DNA from: Microbacterium sp. cf046
GTDB taxonomy: Bacteria; Actinomycetota; Actinomycetes; Actinomycetales; Microbacteriaceae
Assembly: GCF_900114345.1 (NCBI RefSeq)
Contig: NZ_FOZJ01000001.1
Span: 992,001-1,056,000 of the forward strand
Direction of reading: 5' to 3'
DNA: 64,000 bases
The position numbers and the translations under genes are program-made. Below, piece after piece: positions 42,545 to 52,828 of this stretch; positions within the stretch are counted from its first letter, which is position 1; every line of letters starts with the position of its first letter. Under the pieces are notes generated by a model that was not told where the DNA came from, ran no database searches, and saw nothing but the letters and a program-made list of their open reading frames with translations.

Positions 42545-42582
42545 GCGCCGGCGCCCGGGTCCACGCGACCGGGCGCCGGCGC
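42545..42582 (+). terminator. Terminator after the antitoxin-like gene
   Basis: Perfect 14-bp stem GCGCCGGCGCCCGG / CCGGGCGCCGGCGC with a 10-nt loop, 10 nt after the stop. It isolates the S10 operon from upstream reading. Confidence 0.75.
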
Positions 42583-42651
42583 TGTGCTGTCGGGCCGGTG
42601 AACCCCCGGATGGATGCCGATCGGCCGGGCTCCGCTGGGAGGGTGCTGGGC

Positions 42652-42689
42652 GCGACACGCCCGAGTTTGCGACACGCCCGGGCGACACG
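42652..42689 (+). repeat. Tandem GCGACACG repeats over the rpsJ promoter
   Basis: GCGACACGCCCG occurs at 42652-42663 and again at 42669-42680, a 17-nt period. A third partial unit GCGACACG is at 42682-42689. The second and third overlap the -35 and the spacer of the rpsJ promoter. Candidate binding site for a regulator. Confidence 0.6.
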
Positions 42690-42695
42690 TAGACT
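42667..42695 (+). promoter_or_regulatory. S10 operon promoter
   Basis: -35 TTGCGA (42667-42672), 17-nt spacer, -10 TAGACT (42690-42695). Predicted start near 42703. Confidence 0.75.
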
Positions 42696-42702
42696 AGTGA
42701 GG

Positions 42703-43035
42703 TTCCACATTCCGGCGGGCGCTTCGCGGTGCCCCCGGATCACTGCCAGGGCAGTGCATAGGCGGCGCTCACGCGCAGGGTCCTAGGCCGCAGGCAGCAG
42801 AGCGCAACTTCCCACACCAGCAGCCCCGGAAACGGGCGTGCGCATCCGTGCGCGACGAGGGTGTCGGAGCCGGAGGCGGCAGTCCCCGGTTTGACAGCAG
42901 AACAGTGGTGCAGCATCACCGCGGCAACGCGGGTATGCGAAGTGCCAAGGGCGAGGGAAGAACCCTCCCACGCCCCCGTGCGTCCAATGCGGTTCGAAAC
43001 GAACACGTATGACGCGGAAAGAGAGAGAGCAGACA
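42703..43035 (+). promoter_or_regulatory. S10 operon 5' leader
   Basis: About 330 nt with no gene. Local hairpins: CACTGC/GCAGTG (42741-42756), CCGCG-GCAA-CGCGG with a GNRA loop (42919-42932) and GTTCG-AAA-CGAAC (42992-43004). A purine-rich GGAAAGAGAGAGA lies before the rpsJ ATG. In E. coli an S10 leader is bound by L4 for feedback control; whether this one acts so is unknown. Confidence 0.55.
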
Positions 43036-43344
43036 ATGGCGGGACAGAAGATCCGCATTCGCCTGAAGTCGTATGATCACGCCGGCCTCGATTCGTCGGC
43101 CCGCAAGATCGTCGACACCGTGACCCGTGCCGGTGCGACCGTCGTGGGCCCCGTGCCCCTTCCGACCGAGAAGAACGTCATCTGCGTCATCCGGTCGCCG
43201 CACAAGTACAAGGACAGCCGCGAGCACTTCGAGATGCGCACCCACAAGCGTCTGATCGACATCATCGACCCGACGCCCAAGGCCGTCGATTCGCTGATGC
43301 GCCTTGACCTGCCGGCTGACGTCAACATCGAGATCAAGCTCTAG
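43036..43344 (+). CDS. rpsJ: 30S ribosomal protein S10
   Basis: 102 aa, standard length, beginning [15 protein letters not shown]. An upstream in-frame ATG at 43009 would add nine residues (MTRKEREQT) foreign to the family, so it was rejected. S10 is in the 30S head; in E. coli it also links NusB to RNA polymerase in antitermination. Conserved features are [26 protein letters not shown] and the [13 protein letters not shown] loop. First gene of the S10 cluster. Confidence 0.97.
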   Translation: MAGQKIRIRLKSYDHAGLDSSARKIVDTVTRAGATVVGPVPLPTEKNVICVIRSPHKYKDSREHFEMRTHKRLIDIIDPTPKAVDSLMRLDLPADVNIEIKL

Positions 43345-43352
43345 GACTCGCC

Positions 43353-44012
43353 ATGGCAGACATCAACTCCAAGATTTCGAAGGGGATGCTGGGCACCAAG
43401 CTCGGCATGACCCAGGTATGGAACGAGAGCGGCAAGCTCGTTCCCGTCACCGTCATCGAGCTCGCGCCGAACGTGGTCACCCAGGTTCGCACGCCCGAGC
43501 GTGACGGCTACAACGCGATCCAGATCGCCTACGGCCAGATCGACCCCCGCAAGGTCAACAAGCCGCAGACGGCCCACTTCGAGGCTGCCGGCGTGACCCC
43601 GCGCCGCCACCTCACCGAGGTGCGCACGGCGGATGCGGGCGACTACACGCTGGGCCAGGAGCTCACCGCTGAGGGCACGTTCGAGGCCGGCCAGCTGGTC
43701 GACGTCGTCGGCACCAGCAAGGGCAAGGGCTTCGCCGGTGTCATGAAGCGTCACAACTTCAAGGGCGTCTCGGCATCGCACGGTTCGCACCGCAACCACC
43801 GCAAGCCCGGCTCGATCGGCGCATCGTCGACTCCGAGCCGCGTCTTCAAGGGAATGCGCATGGCCGGCCGTATGGGTGGCGAGCGCGTGACCGTCCTGAA
43901 CCTCACGGTGCACGCCGTCGACGCCGAGAAGGGTCTGCTGCTCGTCAAGGGCGCCGTCCCCGGTGCCCGTGGCCGCATCGTCTTCGTCCGCAACGCAGTG
44001 AAGGGGGCTTGA
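43353..44012 (+). CDS. rplC: 50S ribosomal protein L3
   Basis: 219 aa, 8 nt after rpsJ. L3 binds 23S rRNA early in assembly and reaches the peptidyl-transferase centre with its central loop. Family motifs: [48 protein letters not shown] (split across the loop) and [14 protein letters not shown]. The N-terminus [11 protein letters not shown] is slightly extended compared with E. coli, common in actinobacteria. Confidence 0.97.
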   Translation: MADINSKISKGMLGTKLGMTQVWNESGKLVPVTVIELAPNVVTQVRTPERDGYNAIQIAYGQIDPRKVNKPQTAHFEAAGVTPRRHLTEVRTADAGDYTLGQELTAEGTFEAGQLVDVVGTSKGKGFAGVMKRHNFKGVSASHGSHRNHRKPGSIGASSTPSRVFKGMRMAGRMGGERVTVLNLTVHAVDAEKGLLLVKGAVPGARGRIVFVRNAVKGA

Positions 44013-44016
44013 GTCC

Positions 44017-44679
44017 ATGGCTGACCAGACTCTCGCGCTCGACGTGCGAAGCGCAGACGGCAAGAAGGCAGGCTCCGTCGAGCTGCCCGCCGCGCTCTTC
44101 GACGTCAAGACGAACATTCCGCTGATCCACCAGGTCGTCGTCGCGCAGCGCGCGGCGGCACGCCAGGGCACGCACTCGACCAAGCGTCGTGGCGAGGTCT
44201 CGGGTGCAGGCCGCAAGCCCTTCAAGCAGAAGGGCACCGGTAACGCCCGTCAGGGCTCGATCCGCGCGCCGCACATGACAGGTGGTGGCATCGTCCACGG
44301 ACCGAAGCCGCGCGACTACGCGCAGCGCACCCCCAAGAAGATGATCGCGGCCGCCCTGCTGGGCGCGCTGAGCGATCGCGCGCGGGGCGAGCGCCTGCAC
44401 GTCATCGAGTCCTTCGGCATCGAGGGCGCGCCTTCCACGAAGGCCGCCGCCGCGTACCTCGCCGACGTCGCCCAGACCAAGCGCGTGCTCGTGGTCATCG
44501 AGCGCAGCGACGAGATCACCGTCAAGAGCGTCCGCAACCTGAAGTACGTCCACGTGCTCCCGGTCGACCAGCTCAACGCCTACGACGTGCTCGTCTCCGA
44601 CGACATCGTCTTCACCAAGGCCGCCTACGACGCGTTCATCGCGGCGAAGGCTTCCGCCACCGAGGAGGTCTCGGCATGA
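44017..44679 (+). CDS. rplD: 50S ribosomal protein L4
   Basis: 220 aa, 4 nt after rplC. L4 lines the peptide exit tunnel through its extended loop, here [23 protein letters not shown] with the macrolide-relevant KPFKQKGTG part unchanged, and [14 protein letters not shown]. In E. coli L4 represses its own operon through the S10 leader. Its stop overlaps rplW by ATGA. Confidence 0.97.
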   Translation: MADQTLALDVRSADGKKAGSVELPAALFDVKTNIPLIHQVVVAQRAAARQGTHSTKRRGEVSGAGRKPFKQKGTGNARQGSIRAPHMTGGGIVHGPKPRDYAQRTPKKMIAAALLGALSDRARGERLHVIESFGIEGAPSTKAAAAYLADVAQTKRVLVVIERSDEITVKSVRNLKYVHVLPVDQLNAYDVLVSDDIVFTKAAYDAFIAAKASATEEVSA

Positions 44680-44987
44680 CCACCCTGCAGACGGCCCTGA
44701 ACAAGGACCCGCGCGACATCATCCTCAAGCCGGTCGTTTCGGAGAAGAGCTACGGGCTCATCGACGAGGGCAAGTACACGTTCCTCGTGGACCCCCGCGC
44801 GACCAAGACCGAGATCAAGCTCGCGATCGAGAAGATCTTCGGCGTGAAGGTGGCTGCGGTCAACACGATCAACCGCGTCGGCAAGGCGCGTCGCACGCGC
44901 TTCGGCGCCGGCAAGCGCAAGGACACCAAGCGCGCGATCGTGACGCTCAAGTCGGGCACCATCGACATCTTCACGGCCGTCGGCTGA
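44676..44987 (+). CDS. rplW: 50S ribosomal protein L23
   Basis: 103 aa, overlapping rplD by 4 nt. L23 sits at the tunnel exit and docks trigger factor and SRP. Typical parts: [53 protein letters not shown] and [15 protein letters not shown]. Length is normal. Confidence 0.97.
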   Translation: MTTLQTALNKDPRDIILKPVVSEKSYGLIDEGKYTFLVDPRATKTEIKLAIEKIFGVKVAAVNTINRVGKARRTRFGAGKRKDTKRAIVTLKSGTIDIFTAVG

Positions 44988-45013
44988 CGACCGGGACGAA
45001 GGACTAGAGAACA

Positions 45014-45853
<840 letters not shown>

Positions 45854-45865
45854 GAGTAGAGGAAG

Positions 45866-46147
45866 ATGCCACGCAGTCTTAAGAAGGGCCCCTTCGTCGA
45901 CGAGCACCTGCTCCGCAAGGTCGTCGTTCAGAACGAAGCCGGTACCAAGAACGTGATCAAGACCTGGTCGCGTCGCAGCATGATCGTTCCGGCCATGCTC
46001 GGCCACACGATCGCCGTCCATGACGGTCGCAAGCACATCCCTGTGTTCGTGTCCGAGACCATGGTCGGCCACAAACTGGGCGAATTCGCGCCCACCCGCA
46101 CCTTCCGCGGCCACGAGAAGGACGACAAGAAGGGCCGTCGCCGCTAG
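45866..46147 (+). CDS. rpsS: 30S ribosomal protein S19
   Basis: 93 aa, usual length. S19 pairs with S13 in the 30S head near the A-site tRNA. Motifs [40 protein letters not shown] and [17 protein letters not shown] are all present. A basic tail KDDKKGRRR ends it. Confidence 0.97.
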   Translation: MPRSLKKGPFVDEHLLRKVVVQNEAGTKNVIKTWSRRSMIVPAMLGHTIAVHDGRKHIPVFVSETMVGHKLGEFAPTRTFRGHEKDDKKGRRR

Positions 46148-46168
46148 GCGACTGAGGAGGAGAGAGAA

Positions 46169-46567
46169 ATGGTGGAGTCCATCGCACGTGTGCGACACAT
46201 CCGCGTGACCCCTCAGAAGGCTCGTCGTGTCGTCGCCCTCATCAAGGGCAAGCAGGCCCAGGAGGCCCTCGCCATCCTGAAGTTCGCGCCGCAGAGCGCG
46301 AGCGAGCCGATCTACAAGCTGGTTGCAGCTGCGATCGCGAACGCTCGTGTCAAGGCCGACAAGGACAGCGAGTACCTGGACGAGCAGGACCTGTACGTGG
46401 CGAACGCGTACGTGGACGAGGGGACGACGCTCAAGCGTTTCCAGCCCCGCGCCCAGGGTCGCGCGTTCCAGATCAAGAAGCGCACGAGCCACATCACGGT
46501 CGTGCTCGCAACGCCTGAGGTGGCCGACGCCGCCCCGGCAGCCAAGACCAAGAAGGCGAGCAAGTAA
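46169..46567 (+). CDS. rplV: 50S ribosomal protein L22
   Basis: 132 aa, about 15-20 residues longer than the core family because of a C-terminal Ala/Lys tail ([14 protein letters not shown]). L22 lines the exit tunnel with its beta-hairpin: [33 protein letters not shown]. The start [22 protein letters not shown] is typical. Its stop overlaps the rpsC start (TAATG). Confidence 0.97.
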   Translation: MVESIARVRHIRVTPQKARRVVALIKGKQAQEALAILKFAPQSASEPIYKLVAAAIANARVKADKDSEYLDEQDLYVANAYVDEGTTLKRFQPRAQGRAFQIKKRTSHITVVLATPEVADAAPAAKTKKASK

Positions 46568-47328
46568 TGGGCCAGAAGGTAAACCCGTACGGCTTCCGCC
46601 TCGGCATCACCACCGACCACGTGTCGCGCTGGTTCTCCGACTCGACGAAGCCCGGACAGCGCTACGCCGACTACGTGGCCGAGGACATCAAGATCCGCAA
46701 GCTCCTGCAGTCGAGCCTCGACCGCGCGGGCGTCAGCAACATCGAGATCGAGCGCACGCGCGACCGCGTCCGCGTCGACATCCACACCGCCCGCCCGGGC
46801 ATCGTGATCGGTCGCCGCGGCGCCGAGGCCGAGCGCATCCGCACCGACCTCGAGAAGCTCACCGGCAAGCAGATCCAGTTGAACATCCTCGAGGTCAAGA
46901 ACCCCGAGGCCGACGCTCAGCTGGTCGCCCAGGGCATCGCCGAGCAGCTCTCCGCCCGCGTGGCATTCCGCCGCGCGATGCGCAAGGGTCTGCAGGGTGC
47001 TCAGCGCGCCGGCGCCAAGGGCGTCCGCATCCAGGTCTCCGGCCGCCTCGGCGGCGCCGAGATGAGCCGTTCGGAGTTCTACCGCGAAGGCCGTGTGCCC
47101 CTGCACACCCTGCGCGCGAACATCGACTACGGCTTCTACGAGGCTAAGACCACCTTCGGCCGCATCGGCGTGAAGGTCTGGATCTACAAGGGCGACCTCA
47201 CCGCCAAGGAACTCGCTCGCGAGCAGGCCAACGCTCCGAAGGCACCCCGTGGTCGCGATGACCGCGGTGGCGACCGTCGCCGTGGCCCGCGCAACGATGC
47301 CCCCGTCGCAGAAGGAGCGTCTGCCTGA
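46567..47328 (+). CDS. rpsC: 30S ribosomal protein S3
   Basis: 253 aa. S3 is at the mRNA entry channel and has helicase-assisting basic residues. The KH domain is visible ([25 protein letters not shown]) and the C-terminal domain includes [17 protein letters not shown] and [18 protein letters not shown]. An Arg/Asp/Gly tail ([17 protein letters not shown]) is probably disordered. It overlaps rplV and rplP by one base each. Confidence 0.97.
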   Translation: MGQKVNPYGFRLGITTDHVSRWFSDSTKPGQRYADYVAEDIKIRKLLQSSLDRAGVSNIEIERTRDRVRVDIHTARPGIVIGRRGAEAERIRTDLEKLTGKQIQLNILEVKNPEADAQLVAQGIAEQLSARVAFRRAMRKGLQGAQRAGAKGVRIQVSGRLGGAEMSRSEFYREGRVPLHTLRANIDYGFYEAKTTFGRIGVKVWIYKGDLTAKELAREQANAPKAPRGRDDRGGDRRRGPRNDAPVAEGASA

Positions 47329-47747
47329 TGCTTATCCCCCGCAAGGTCAAGTACCGCAAGCAGCACCACCCCGGCCGCTCGGGTCAGGCCACCGGTGGCA
47401 CGAAGGTGTCGTTCGGTGAGTTCGGCATCCAGGCGATCACGCCCGCTTACGTGACCAACCGTCAGATCGAGTCCGCTCGCATCGCGATGACGCGTCACAT
47501 CAAGCGCGGTGGAAAGGTGTGGATCAACATCTACCCCGACCGTCCGCTGACCAAGAAGCCCGCCGAGACCCGCATGGGTTCCGGTAAGGGTTCGCCCGAG
47601 TGGTGGGTCGCGAACGTCAAGCCGGGTCGCGTCCTCTTCGAGGTCGCCGGCGTCAACGAGCAGCTCGCTCGTGAGGCCCTGACCCGTGCCATTCACAAGC
47701 TGCCCCTGAAGGCACGCATCATCAAGCGCGAGGAGGGCGACGCGTAA
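47328..47747 (+). CDS. rplP: 50S ribosomal protein L16
   Basis: 139 aa, standard. L16 helps place tRNA at the A site. Motifs: [44 protein letters not shown] and [28 protein letters not shown]. The start lies in the rpsC stop (TGATG) and the stop in the rpmC start (TAATG), so translation is tightly coupled. Confidence 0.97.
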   Translation: MLIPRKVKYRKQHHPGRSGQATGGTKVSFGEFGIQAITPAYVTNRQIESARIAMTRHIKRGGKVWINIYPDRPLTKKPAETRMGSGKGSPEWWVANVKPGRVLFEVAGVNEQLAREALTRAIHKLPLKARIIKREEGDA

Positions 47748-48061
47748 TGGCGATCGGCACCAAGCAGCTCGCTCCGAGCGAGCTCGACACGTTCGAAGAC
47801 CAGCGCCTCGTCGAGGAGCTGCGCAAGGCCAAGGAAGAGCTGTTCAACCTGCGCTTCCAGTCGGCCACCGGCCAGCTCGAGAGCCACGGTCGCATCCGCG
47901 CCGTCAAGCGCGACATCGCGCGGCTCTACACCGTGATCCGTGAGCGCGAGCTCGGCATCCGTGCCACTCCCGCTCCCGTTGAGGTCGCGACGAAGGCGAA
48001 GAAGACGAAGGCCAAGAAGGCGGATGCCGCCGACGAGGCCGTGAAGGAAGAGGCCGAGTAA
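47747..48061 (+). CDS. rpmC: 50S ribosomal protein L29 with Lys/Ala-rich C-terminal extension
   Basis: 104 aa, against about 60-75 for most L29. The helical core spans residues 1-75 ([43 protein letters not shown] in two helices). Then comes a tail [27 protein letters not shown] that is basic then acidic. L29 is near the tunnel exit, so the tail could lie where nascent chains emerge. TAATG junctions on both sides couple it to rplP and rpsQ. Confidence 0.95.
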   Translation: MAIGTKQLAPSELDTFEDQRLVEELRKAKEELFNLRFQSATGQLESHGRIRAVKRDIARLYTVIRERELGIRATPAPVEVATKAKKTKAKKADAADEAVKEEAE

Positions 48062-48459
48062 TGGCTGAGACCACTGAGAAGAAGCCGGCTGCGCCCAAGA
48101 AGGCCGCCGCCCCGAAGAAGGCCGCCGCCAAGGCTGAGGCCGTCGTCGAGGCGCCCGTCGAGGCGAAGGGTCACGAGTCGTCCGCGCACGACGTGCGCGA
48201 CGCCGACGCCCGTGGCTACCGCAAGGCCCGCCGCGGCTACGTGACCAGCGACAAGATGGACAAGACCATCGTCGTCGAGGTCGAGGACCGCGTGAAGCAC
48301 CCGCTGTACGGCAAGGTCATCCGCCGCACATCGAAGGTCAAGGCGCACGACGAGAGCAACTCGGCCGGCATCGGCGACCTCGTCCTCATCAACGAGACCC
48401 GCCCGCTGAGCGCCACCAAGCGCTGGCGCCTGGTCGAGATCCTCGAGAAGGCCAAGTAG
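48061..48459 (+). CDS. rpsQ: 30S ribosomal protein S17 with Lys/Ala-rich N-terminal extension
   Basis: 132 aa, against roughly 80-90 for the family. Residues 1-50 are a low-complexity extension ([20 protein letters not shown]...). The OB-fold core begins near [19 protein letters not shown] and includes [19 protein letters not shown] and [15 protein letters not shown]. The extension is in frame and begins at the ATG that overlaps the rpmC stop, so it is most likely translated. S17 is a primary 16S rRNA binder in the 30S body. Confidence 0.95.
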   Translation: MAETTEKKPAAPKKAAAPKKAAAKAEAVVEAPVEAKGHESSAHDVRDADARGYRKARRGYVTSDKMDKTIVVEVEDRVKHPLYGKVIRRTSKVKAHDESNSAGIGDLVLINETRPLSATKRWRLVEILEKAK

Positions 48460-48492
48460 GCCCCGGCCTGCTTGGAACCCAAGGAGTAAGAC

Positions 48493-48861
48493 ATGATTCA
48501 GCAGGAATCCCGAGTCAAGGTTGCCGACAACACCGGCGCCAAGGTGCTGCTCACCATCCGCGTGCTCGGCGGCTCGAAGCGCCGCTACGCCGGTCTCGGT
48601 GACACCATCGTCGCGACCGTCAAGGACGCGATCCCCGGTGGCAACGTGAAGAAGGGCGATGTGGTCAAGGCCGTCATCGTCCGCACCGTCAAGTCCACGC
48701 GCCGTCCCGACGGCTCGTACATCAAGTTCGACGAGAACGCCGCCGTCATCCTGAAGAACGACGGGGAGCCCCGCGGCACCCGCATCTTCGGACCGGTCGG
48801 TCGCGAGCTTCGTGACAAGAAGTTCATGAAGATCGTCTCGCTGGCGCCGGAGGTCATTTAG
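48493..48861 (+). CDS. rplN: 50S ribosomal protein L14
   Basis: 122 aa, exact family length. First gene of the classical spc set, 33 nt after rpsQ and preceded by AAGGAG. Motifs: [63 protein letters not shown] and [24 protein letters not shown]14 forms intersubunit bridges. Confidence 0.97.
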   Translation: MIQQESRVKVADNTGAKVLLTIRVLGGSKRRYAGLGDTIVATVKDAIPGGNVKKGDVVKAVIVRTVKSTRRPDGSYIKFDENAAVILKNDGEPRGTRIFGPVGRELRDKKFMKIVSLAPEVI

Positions 48862-48863
48862 TC

Positions 48864-49223
48864 ATGGCGAAGATCAAGAAGGGTGACCTGGTTCAGGTCA
48901 TCGCGGGCTCCAAGCCCGAGCGCGGCGGAGACCGCGGCAAGCAGGGCAAGGTCCTCGAGGTCCTCGCCGAGCAGAACCGCGTCATCGTCGAGGGCGTGAA
49001 TTACGTCACGAAGCACAACCGCGTGGGCCAGACCCAGCGCGGCACCAAGACGGGCGGCATCGAGACCTTCGAGGCCCCCATCCACATCTCCAACGTCGCC
49101 GTCGTCGACCCCTCGACCAAGAAGCCGACCCGTGTCGGCCACCGGATCCAGGAGCAGACGAAGGACGGCGTGAAGCGCACCGTCCGCGTGCGCTACGCGA
49201 AGAAGTCAGGCAAGGACCTCTGA
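48864..49223 (+). CDS. rplX: 50S ribosomal protein L24
   Basis: 119 aa, slightly longer than the E. coli protein. The KOW motif is present: [30 protein letters not shown]24 starts 50S assembly and lies beside the tunnel exit. The start is 2 nt after rplN, and the stop overlaps the rplE start (TGATG). Confidence 0.97.
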   Translation: MAKIKKGDLVQVIAGSKPERGGDRGKQGKVLEVLAEQNRVIVEGVNYVTKHNRVGQTQRGTKTGGIETFEAPIHISNVAVVDPSTKKPTRVGHRIQEQTKDGVKRTVRVRYAKKSGKDL

Positions 49224-49810
49224 TGAGCACCACCACTGCCGCGCCGGCTGGCAAGATCCAGCCGCGCCTGAAGCAGAAGTACCAGTCCGAGATCGCGAAA
49301 GCGCTCCAGGACGAGTTCGGCTACGTGAACGTCAACCAGATCCCCCGGATCGTCAAGGTCGTCGTGAACACCGGTGTCGGCGAGGCAGCTCGCGACAGCA
49401 AGGTGATCGATGGCGCGGTCGATGACCTCACCAAGATCACCGGCCAGAAGCCGGTCGTCACGAAGGCGCGCAAGTCGATCGCCCAGTTCAAGCTCCGCGA
49501 GGGCCAGGCCATCGGCGCGCACGTCACGCTCCGTGGCGACCGCGCCTGGGAGTTCCTGGACCGTCTCGTCTCGCTCGCGCTGCCCCGCATCCGCGACTTC
49601 CGCGGCCTGTCGCCGAAGCAGTTCGACGGCACGGGCAACTACACGTTCGGTCTGCAGGAGCAGTCGGTGTTCCACGAGATCGACCAGGACAAGATCGATC
49701 GCGTCCGCGGTTTCGACATCACCGTGGTCACCACGGCGAAGACGGATGCCGAGGGCCGCGCGCTTCTGCGCGGACTGGGCTTCCCGTTCCGCACCGAAGA
49801 GAACGCATAA
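49223..49810 (+). CDS. rplE: 50S ribosomal protein L5
   Basis: 195 aa, with a short N-terminal extension ([20 protein letters not shown]). L5 binds 5S rRNA in the central protuberance. Conserved parts: [41 protein letters not shown] and [26 protein letters not shown]. The 68 nt after it contain no rpsN, the gene that normally follows L5 in Streptomyces and Mycobacterium. Confidence 0.97.
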   Translation: MSTTTAAPAGKIQPRLKQKYQSEIAKALQDEFGYVNVNQIPRIVKVVVNTGVGEAARDSKVIDGAVDDLTKITGQKPVVTKARKSIAQFKLREGQAIGAHVTLRGDRAWEFLDRLVSLALPRIRDFRGLSPKQFDGTGNYTFGLQEQSVFHEIDQDKIDRVRGFDITVVTTAKTDAEGRALLRGLGFPFRTEENA

Positions 49811-49878
49811 CAGAACGTCATAGCAGGTCGGCTGTCGTGTAACGGCAGTCGAAACCGAATGAACAAAGGAAACAACTC

Positions 49879-50277
49879 ATGACAATGACAGACCCGGTCG
49901 CAGACATGCTGACCCGTCTGCGCAACGCGAACTCGGCGCACCACGACTCCGTGTCGCTGCCCAGCTCCAAGCTCAAGACCCACATCGCCGAGATCCTCAA
50001 GCGCGAGGGCTACATCGCTTCCTGGAAGGTCGAGGAGGCCCGCGTGGGCCAGACCCTCACCCTCGAGCTGAAGTACGGCCCGAACCGCGAGCGGTCCATC
50101 GCCGGCATCAAGCGCGTCTCCAAGCCCGGCCTGCGCGTGTACGCGAAGTCGACCGAGATCCCCACGGTCCTCGGTGGCCTCGGCGTCGCCATCCTGTCCA
50201 CCTCCTCCGGTCTTCTCACCGACCGCCAGGCTGAGCAGAAGGGCGTGGGTGGGGAAGTCCTCGCCTACGTGTGGTGA
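49879..50277 (+). CDS. rpsH: 30S ribosomal protein S8
   Basis: 132 aa, normal. In E. coli S8 regulates the spc operon by binding its mRNA near rplE. Motifs: [21 protein letters not shown] and the C-terminal [28 protein letters not shown]. Preceded by CAAAGGAAAC. A weak 6-bp hairpin (CTGTCG/CGGCAG) lies in the rplE-rpsH gap. Confidence 0.97.
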   Translation: MTMTDPVADMLTRLRNANSAHHDSVSLPSSKLKTHIAEILKREGYIASWKVEEARVGQTLTLELKYGPNRERSIAGIKRVSKPGLRVYAKSTEIPTVLGGLGVAILSTSSGLLTDRQAEQKGVGGEVLAYVW

Positions 50278-50283
50278 CCTGAC

Positions 50284-50820
50284 ATGTCGCGTATTGGACG
50301 TCTTCCGATCGACATCCCCGCGGACGTGACCATCACGGTCGACGGCCAGGATGTCGCAGTCAAGGGCCCGAAGGGTGAGCTCGCGCTCACCGTCTCGCGC
50401 CCCATCGAGGTCAAGATCGAGGAAGGTCAGGTCGTCGTCAGCCGTCCCGACGACGAGCGCGAGTCGCGCTCGCTCCACGGACTGACCCGCACCCTGATCA
50501 ACAACAACATCATCGGCGTCACGCAGGGCTACACGAAGGGCCTCGAGGTCGTCGGCACCGGTTACCGCGTCGCTCAGAAGGGCGGCTCGATCGAGTTCGC
50601 CCTCGGCTTCTCGCACCCCGTGCTCGTCGAGCCGCCCGCCGGCATCACGTTCACGGTCGAGGGCAACAACAAGGTCACCGTGGCCGGCATCGACAAGCAG
50701 GCCGTCGGTGAGGCCGCTGCGAACATCCGCAAGATCCGCAAGCCCGAGCCCTACAAGGGCAAGGGTGTGCGTTACGCCGGCGAGGTCGTTCGGCGCAAGG
50801 CCGGAAAGGCTGGTAAGTAA
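50284..50820 (+). CDS. rplF: 50S ribosomal protein L6
   Basis: 178 aa, standard, 6 nt after rpsH. L6 supports the factor-binding region near the sarcin-ricin loop. Motifs: [50 protein letters not shown] and the C-terminal [19 protein letters not shown]. Confidence 0.97.
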   Translation: MSRIGRLPIDIPADVTITVDGQDVAVKGPKGELALTVSRPIEVKIEEGQVVVSRPDDERESRSLHGLTRTLINNNIIGVTQGYTKGLEVVGTGYRVAQKGGSIEFALGFSHPVLVEPPAGITFTVEGNNKVTVAGIDKQAVGEAAANIRKIRKPEPYKGKGVRYAGEVVRRKAGKAGK

Positions 50821-50822
50821 CC

Positions 50823-51182
50823 ATGGCTGTGAAGTCGAAGACAGACGCACGTTCGCGTCGTCACGCCCGCCTTCGCAAGAAGGTCGTCGGCACCGAGCTG
50901 CGTCCGCGGCTCGTCGTCACCCGCTCGGCGCGCCACGTGTTCGTCCAGGTCGTCGACGATGCCAAGGGTCACACCGTGGCATCGGCATCCACCCTCGAAG
51001 CGGACCTGCGTTCGTTCGACGGTGACAAGACCGCCAAGGCGCACAAGGTCGGCGAGCTCGTCGCCGAGCGCGCGAAGGCCGCCGGCATCGAGGATGTCGT
51101 GTTCGACCGCGGTGGCAACCGCTACGCGGGCCGTGTCGCGGCGATCGCCGACGGCGCCCGCGAAGGGGGACTGAACCTGTGA
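50823..51182 (+). CDS. rplR: 50S ribosomal protein L18
   Basis: 119 aa, 2 nt after rplF. Binds 5S rRNA with L5. Typical: [47 protein letters not shown] and [24 protein letters not shown]. The stop is within the rpsE GTG start region (4-nt overlap). Confidence 0.97.
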   Translation: MAVKSKTDARSRRHARLRKKVVGTELRPRLVVTRSARHVFVQVVDDAKGHTVASASTLEADLRSFDGDKTAKAHKVGELVAERAKAAGIEDVVFDRGGNRYAGRVAAIADGAREGGLNL

Positions 51183-51871
51183 GTGAAATCAAGGAGACCG
51201 AAGTGGCAGTGGATGCCGTGCAGACCGCGCCCGAGGCGACGGCTGCAACCGAGGCGGCGCCCGAGCGCGAGCGCGAGCCCCGCCGTGGCGGCCGTGAGCG
51301 CAACCCGAACCGCGACCGCGGTTCGCGTGACGCAGACAAGAGCCAGTTCCTGGAGCGCGTCGTGACGATCAACCGCGTCTCGAAGGTCGTCAAGGGCGGT
51401 CGCCGCTTCAGCTTCACGGCCCTCGTGGTCGTGGGCGACGGCAACGGCGTCGTGGGCGTCGGCTACGGAAAGGCTCGTGAGGTTCCCCTCGCGATCTCGA
51501 AGGGTGTCGAAGAGGCCAAGCGCAACTTCTTCCGCGTGCCCCGCGTCGGCGTGACCATCCCGCACCCCGTGCAGGGTGAGGCCGCCGCCGGTGTGGTGCT
51601 GCTGCGCCCCGCCGCTGCCGGTACCGGTGTCATCGCGGGCGGTCCCGTGCGTGCCGTGCTCGAATGCGCCGGCATCCACGACGTCCTGTCGAAGTCGCTC
51701 GGCTCGTCGAACACGATCAACATCGTGCATGCGACCGTCGCGGCCCTGAAGCAGCTCGAGGAGCCCCGTGCGGTCGCCGCGCGTCGCGGACTCGAGTTCG
51801 ACCAGGTCGCCCCCGCCCGTCTCGTTCGTGCGGAGGCCGACGCCGCCGCTGCTGCGAAGGTAGGTGCCTGA
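51179..51871 (+). CDS. rpsE: 30S ribosomal protein S5
   Basis: 230 aa, GTG start overlapping rplR. The N-terminal 50 residues (acidic Ala/Glu-rich, then [18 protein letters not shown]) are an actinobacterial-style extension. The core has [42 protein letters not shown] and the double-psi region [20 protein letters not shown]5 helps decoding fidelity at the mRNA entry side. TGATG couples it to rpmD. Confidence 0.97.
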   Translation: MSEIKETEVAVDAVQTAPEATAATEAAPEREREPRRGGRERNPNRDRGSRDADKSQFLERVVTINRVSKVVKGGRRFSFTALVVVGDGNGVVGVGYGKAREVPLAISKGVEEAKRNFFRVPRVGVTIPHPVQGEAAAGVVLLRPAAAGTGVIAGGPVRAVLECAGIHDVLSKSLGSSNTINIVHATVAALKQLEEPRAVAARRGLEFDQVAPARLVRAEADAAAAAKVGA

Positions 51872-52056
51872 TGGCCGCCCGACTGAAGGTCACACAGACG
51901 AAGTCCAAGGTGAGCGAGAAGCAGAACCAGCGTGACACGCTGCGCAGCCTCGGTCTGAAGCGGATCGGCGACTCGGTCGTCCGTCCCGACGACGCGCAGA
52001 CGCGCGGATACGTCAAGACCGTCGCCCACCTCGTGAAGGTTGAGGAGATCGACTAA
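51871..52056 (+). CDS. rpmD: 50S ribosomal protein L30
   Basis: 61 aa, ATG within the rpsE stop (TGATG). Family pattern: [36 protein letters not shown], and a terminal [10 protein letters not shown]30 is a small 50S protein missing in some bacteria but present here. Its stop overlaps the rplO start. Confidence 0.95.
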   Translation: MAARLKVTQTKSKVSEKQNQRDTLRSLGLKRIGDSVVRPDDAQTRGYVKTVAHLVKVEEID

Positions 52057-52727
52057 TGGCCGACAAGGCTGAGAAGGCGACCGAAGAGGTCGTCGAGAAG
52101 AAGGCACCGGCGAAGAAGGCTCCGGCCAAGGCCGCCGCCGCCAAGGCGCCCGCCGCCAAGAAGGCTCCGGCCAAGGCTTCCGCAGCCAAGGCCGACTCTG
52201 CCGACAAGGCGGAGAAGGCTCCGGCCAAGGCCGCCGCGAAGGCTCCGGCCAAGAAGGCCGCGCCGAAGGCGGATGCTGCGGCAACGCGTCCCGGCGTCCT
52301 GAAGGTGCACCACCTGCGTCCCGTCCCGGGCGCCAACACCGCCAAGACCCGCGTGGGTCGCGGTGAGGGCTCCAAGGGCAAGACCGCCGGTCGTGGCACC
52401 AAGGGTCAGAAGGCCCGCTACCAGGTCAAGGCCGGCTTCGAGGGCGGGCAGATGCCCCTCCACATGCGCACCCCCAAGCTGCGCGGGTTCAAGAACCCGT
52501 TCCGCGTGGAGTACCAGGTGGTCAACCTCGAGAAGCTCGCCGAGCTCTACCCGAAGGGCGGCGACGTCACCGTCGTCGACCTCGTCGCCAAGGGCGCCGT
52601 TCGCAAGAACGAGAAGGTCAAGGTGCTCGGCACCGGCGACATCGATGTGAAGCTCACCGTGGCGGTCGACAAGGTCTCGGGTTCCGCCGAGCAGAAGATC
52701 GTCGCCGCGGGCGGATCCGTCAAGTAG
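52056..52727 (+). CDS. rplO: 50S ribosomal protein L15 with long Ala/Lys/Pro-rich N-terminal extension
   Basis: 223 aa, against about 145-150 for most L15. Residues 1-72 are a repetitive [21 protein letters not shown] stretch resembling histone H1 tails. The true L15 core starts near [17 protein letters not shown] with [23 protein letters not shown] and [19 protein letters not shown]. The only ribosome-coupled start is the ATG in the rpmD stop (TAATG), so the extension is probably made. L15 is a late 50S assembly protein. A perfect 34-nt palindrome follows. Confidence 0.95.
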   Translation: MADKAEKATEEVVEKKAPAKKAPAKAAAAKAPAAKKAPAKASAAKADSADKAEKAPAKAAAKAPAKKAAPKADAAATRPGVLKVHHLRPVPGANTAKTRVGRGEGSKGKTAGRGTKGQKARYQVKAGFEGGQMPLHMRTPKLRGFKNPFRVEYQVVNLEKLAELYPKGGDVTVVDLVAKGAVRKNEKVKVLGTGDIDVKLTVAVDKVSGSAEQKIVAAGGSVK

Positions 52728-52734
52728 TCACACC

Positions 52735-52768
52735 CAGCGGGGGTCGGAGCATGCTCCGACCCCCGCTG
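52735..52768 (+). terminator. Perfect 34-nt palindrome between rplO and secY
   Basis: Each 17-nt half is CAGCGGGGGTCGGAGCA or its exact complement. As RNA it forms a stem of about 14-15 bp, 7 nt after the rplO stop. No U-run follows. TACCCT (52772-52777) just beyond could be a -10 for secY, but no -35 fits. Confidence 0.7.
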
Positions 52769-52828
52769 AGTTACCCTGGAGGTTGATGCGCCCCGTTGCG
52801 CGTCGGCATCCCCTCTGGAGGCATCCTC

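Noticed and set aside
49811..49878. A short rpsN hidden in the rplE-rpsH gap
   Set aside because: 68 nt cannot hold even a 61-aa S14, and no CxxC pair is encoded there.
52078..52275. DNA tandem repeat or CRISPR-like array in rplO
   Set aside because: The repetition is codon-level repetition of Lys/Ala/Pro in one reading frame, without regular spacers.
52749..52777. A separate secY promoter after the palindrome
   Set aside because: TACCCT could be a -10, but the -35 position falls inside the palindrome as GCATGC, with no match to consensus.
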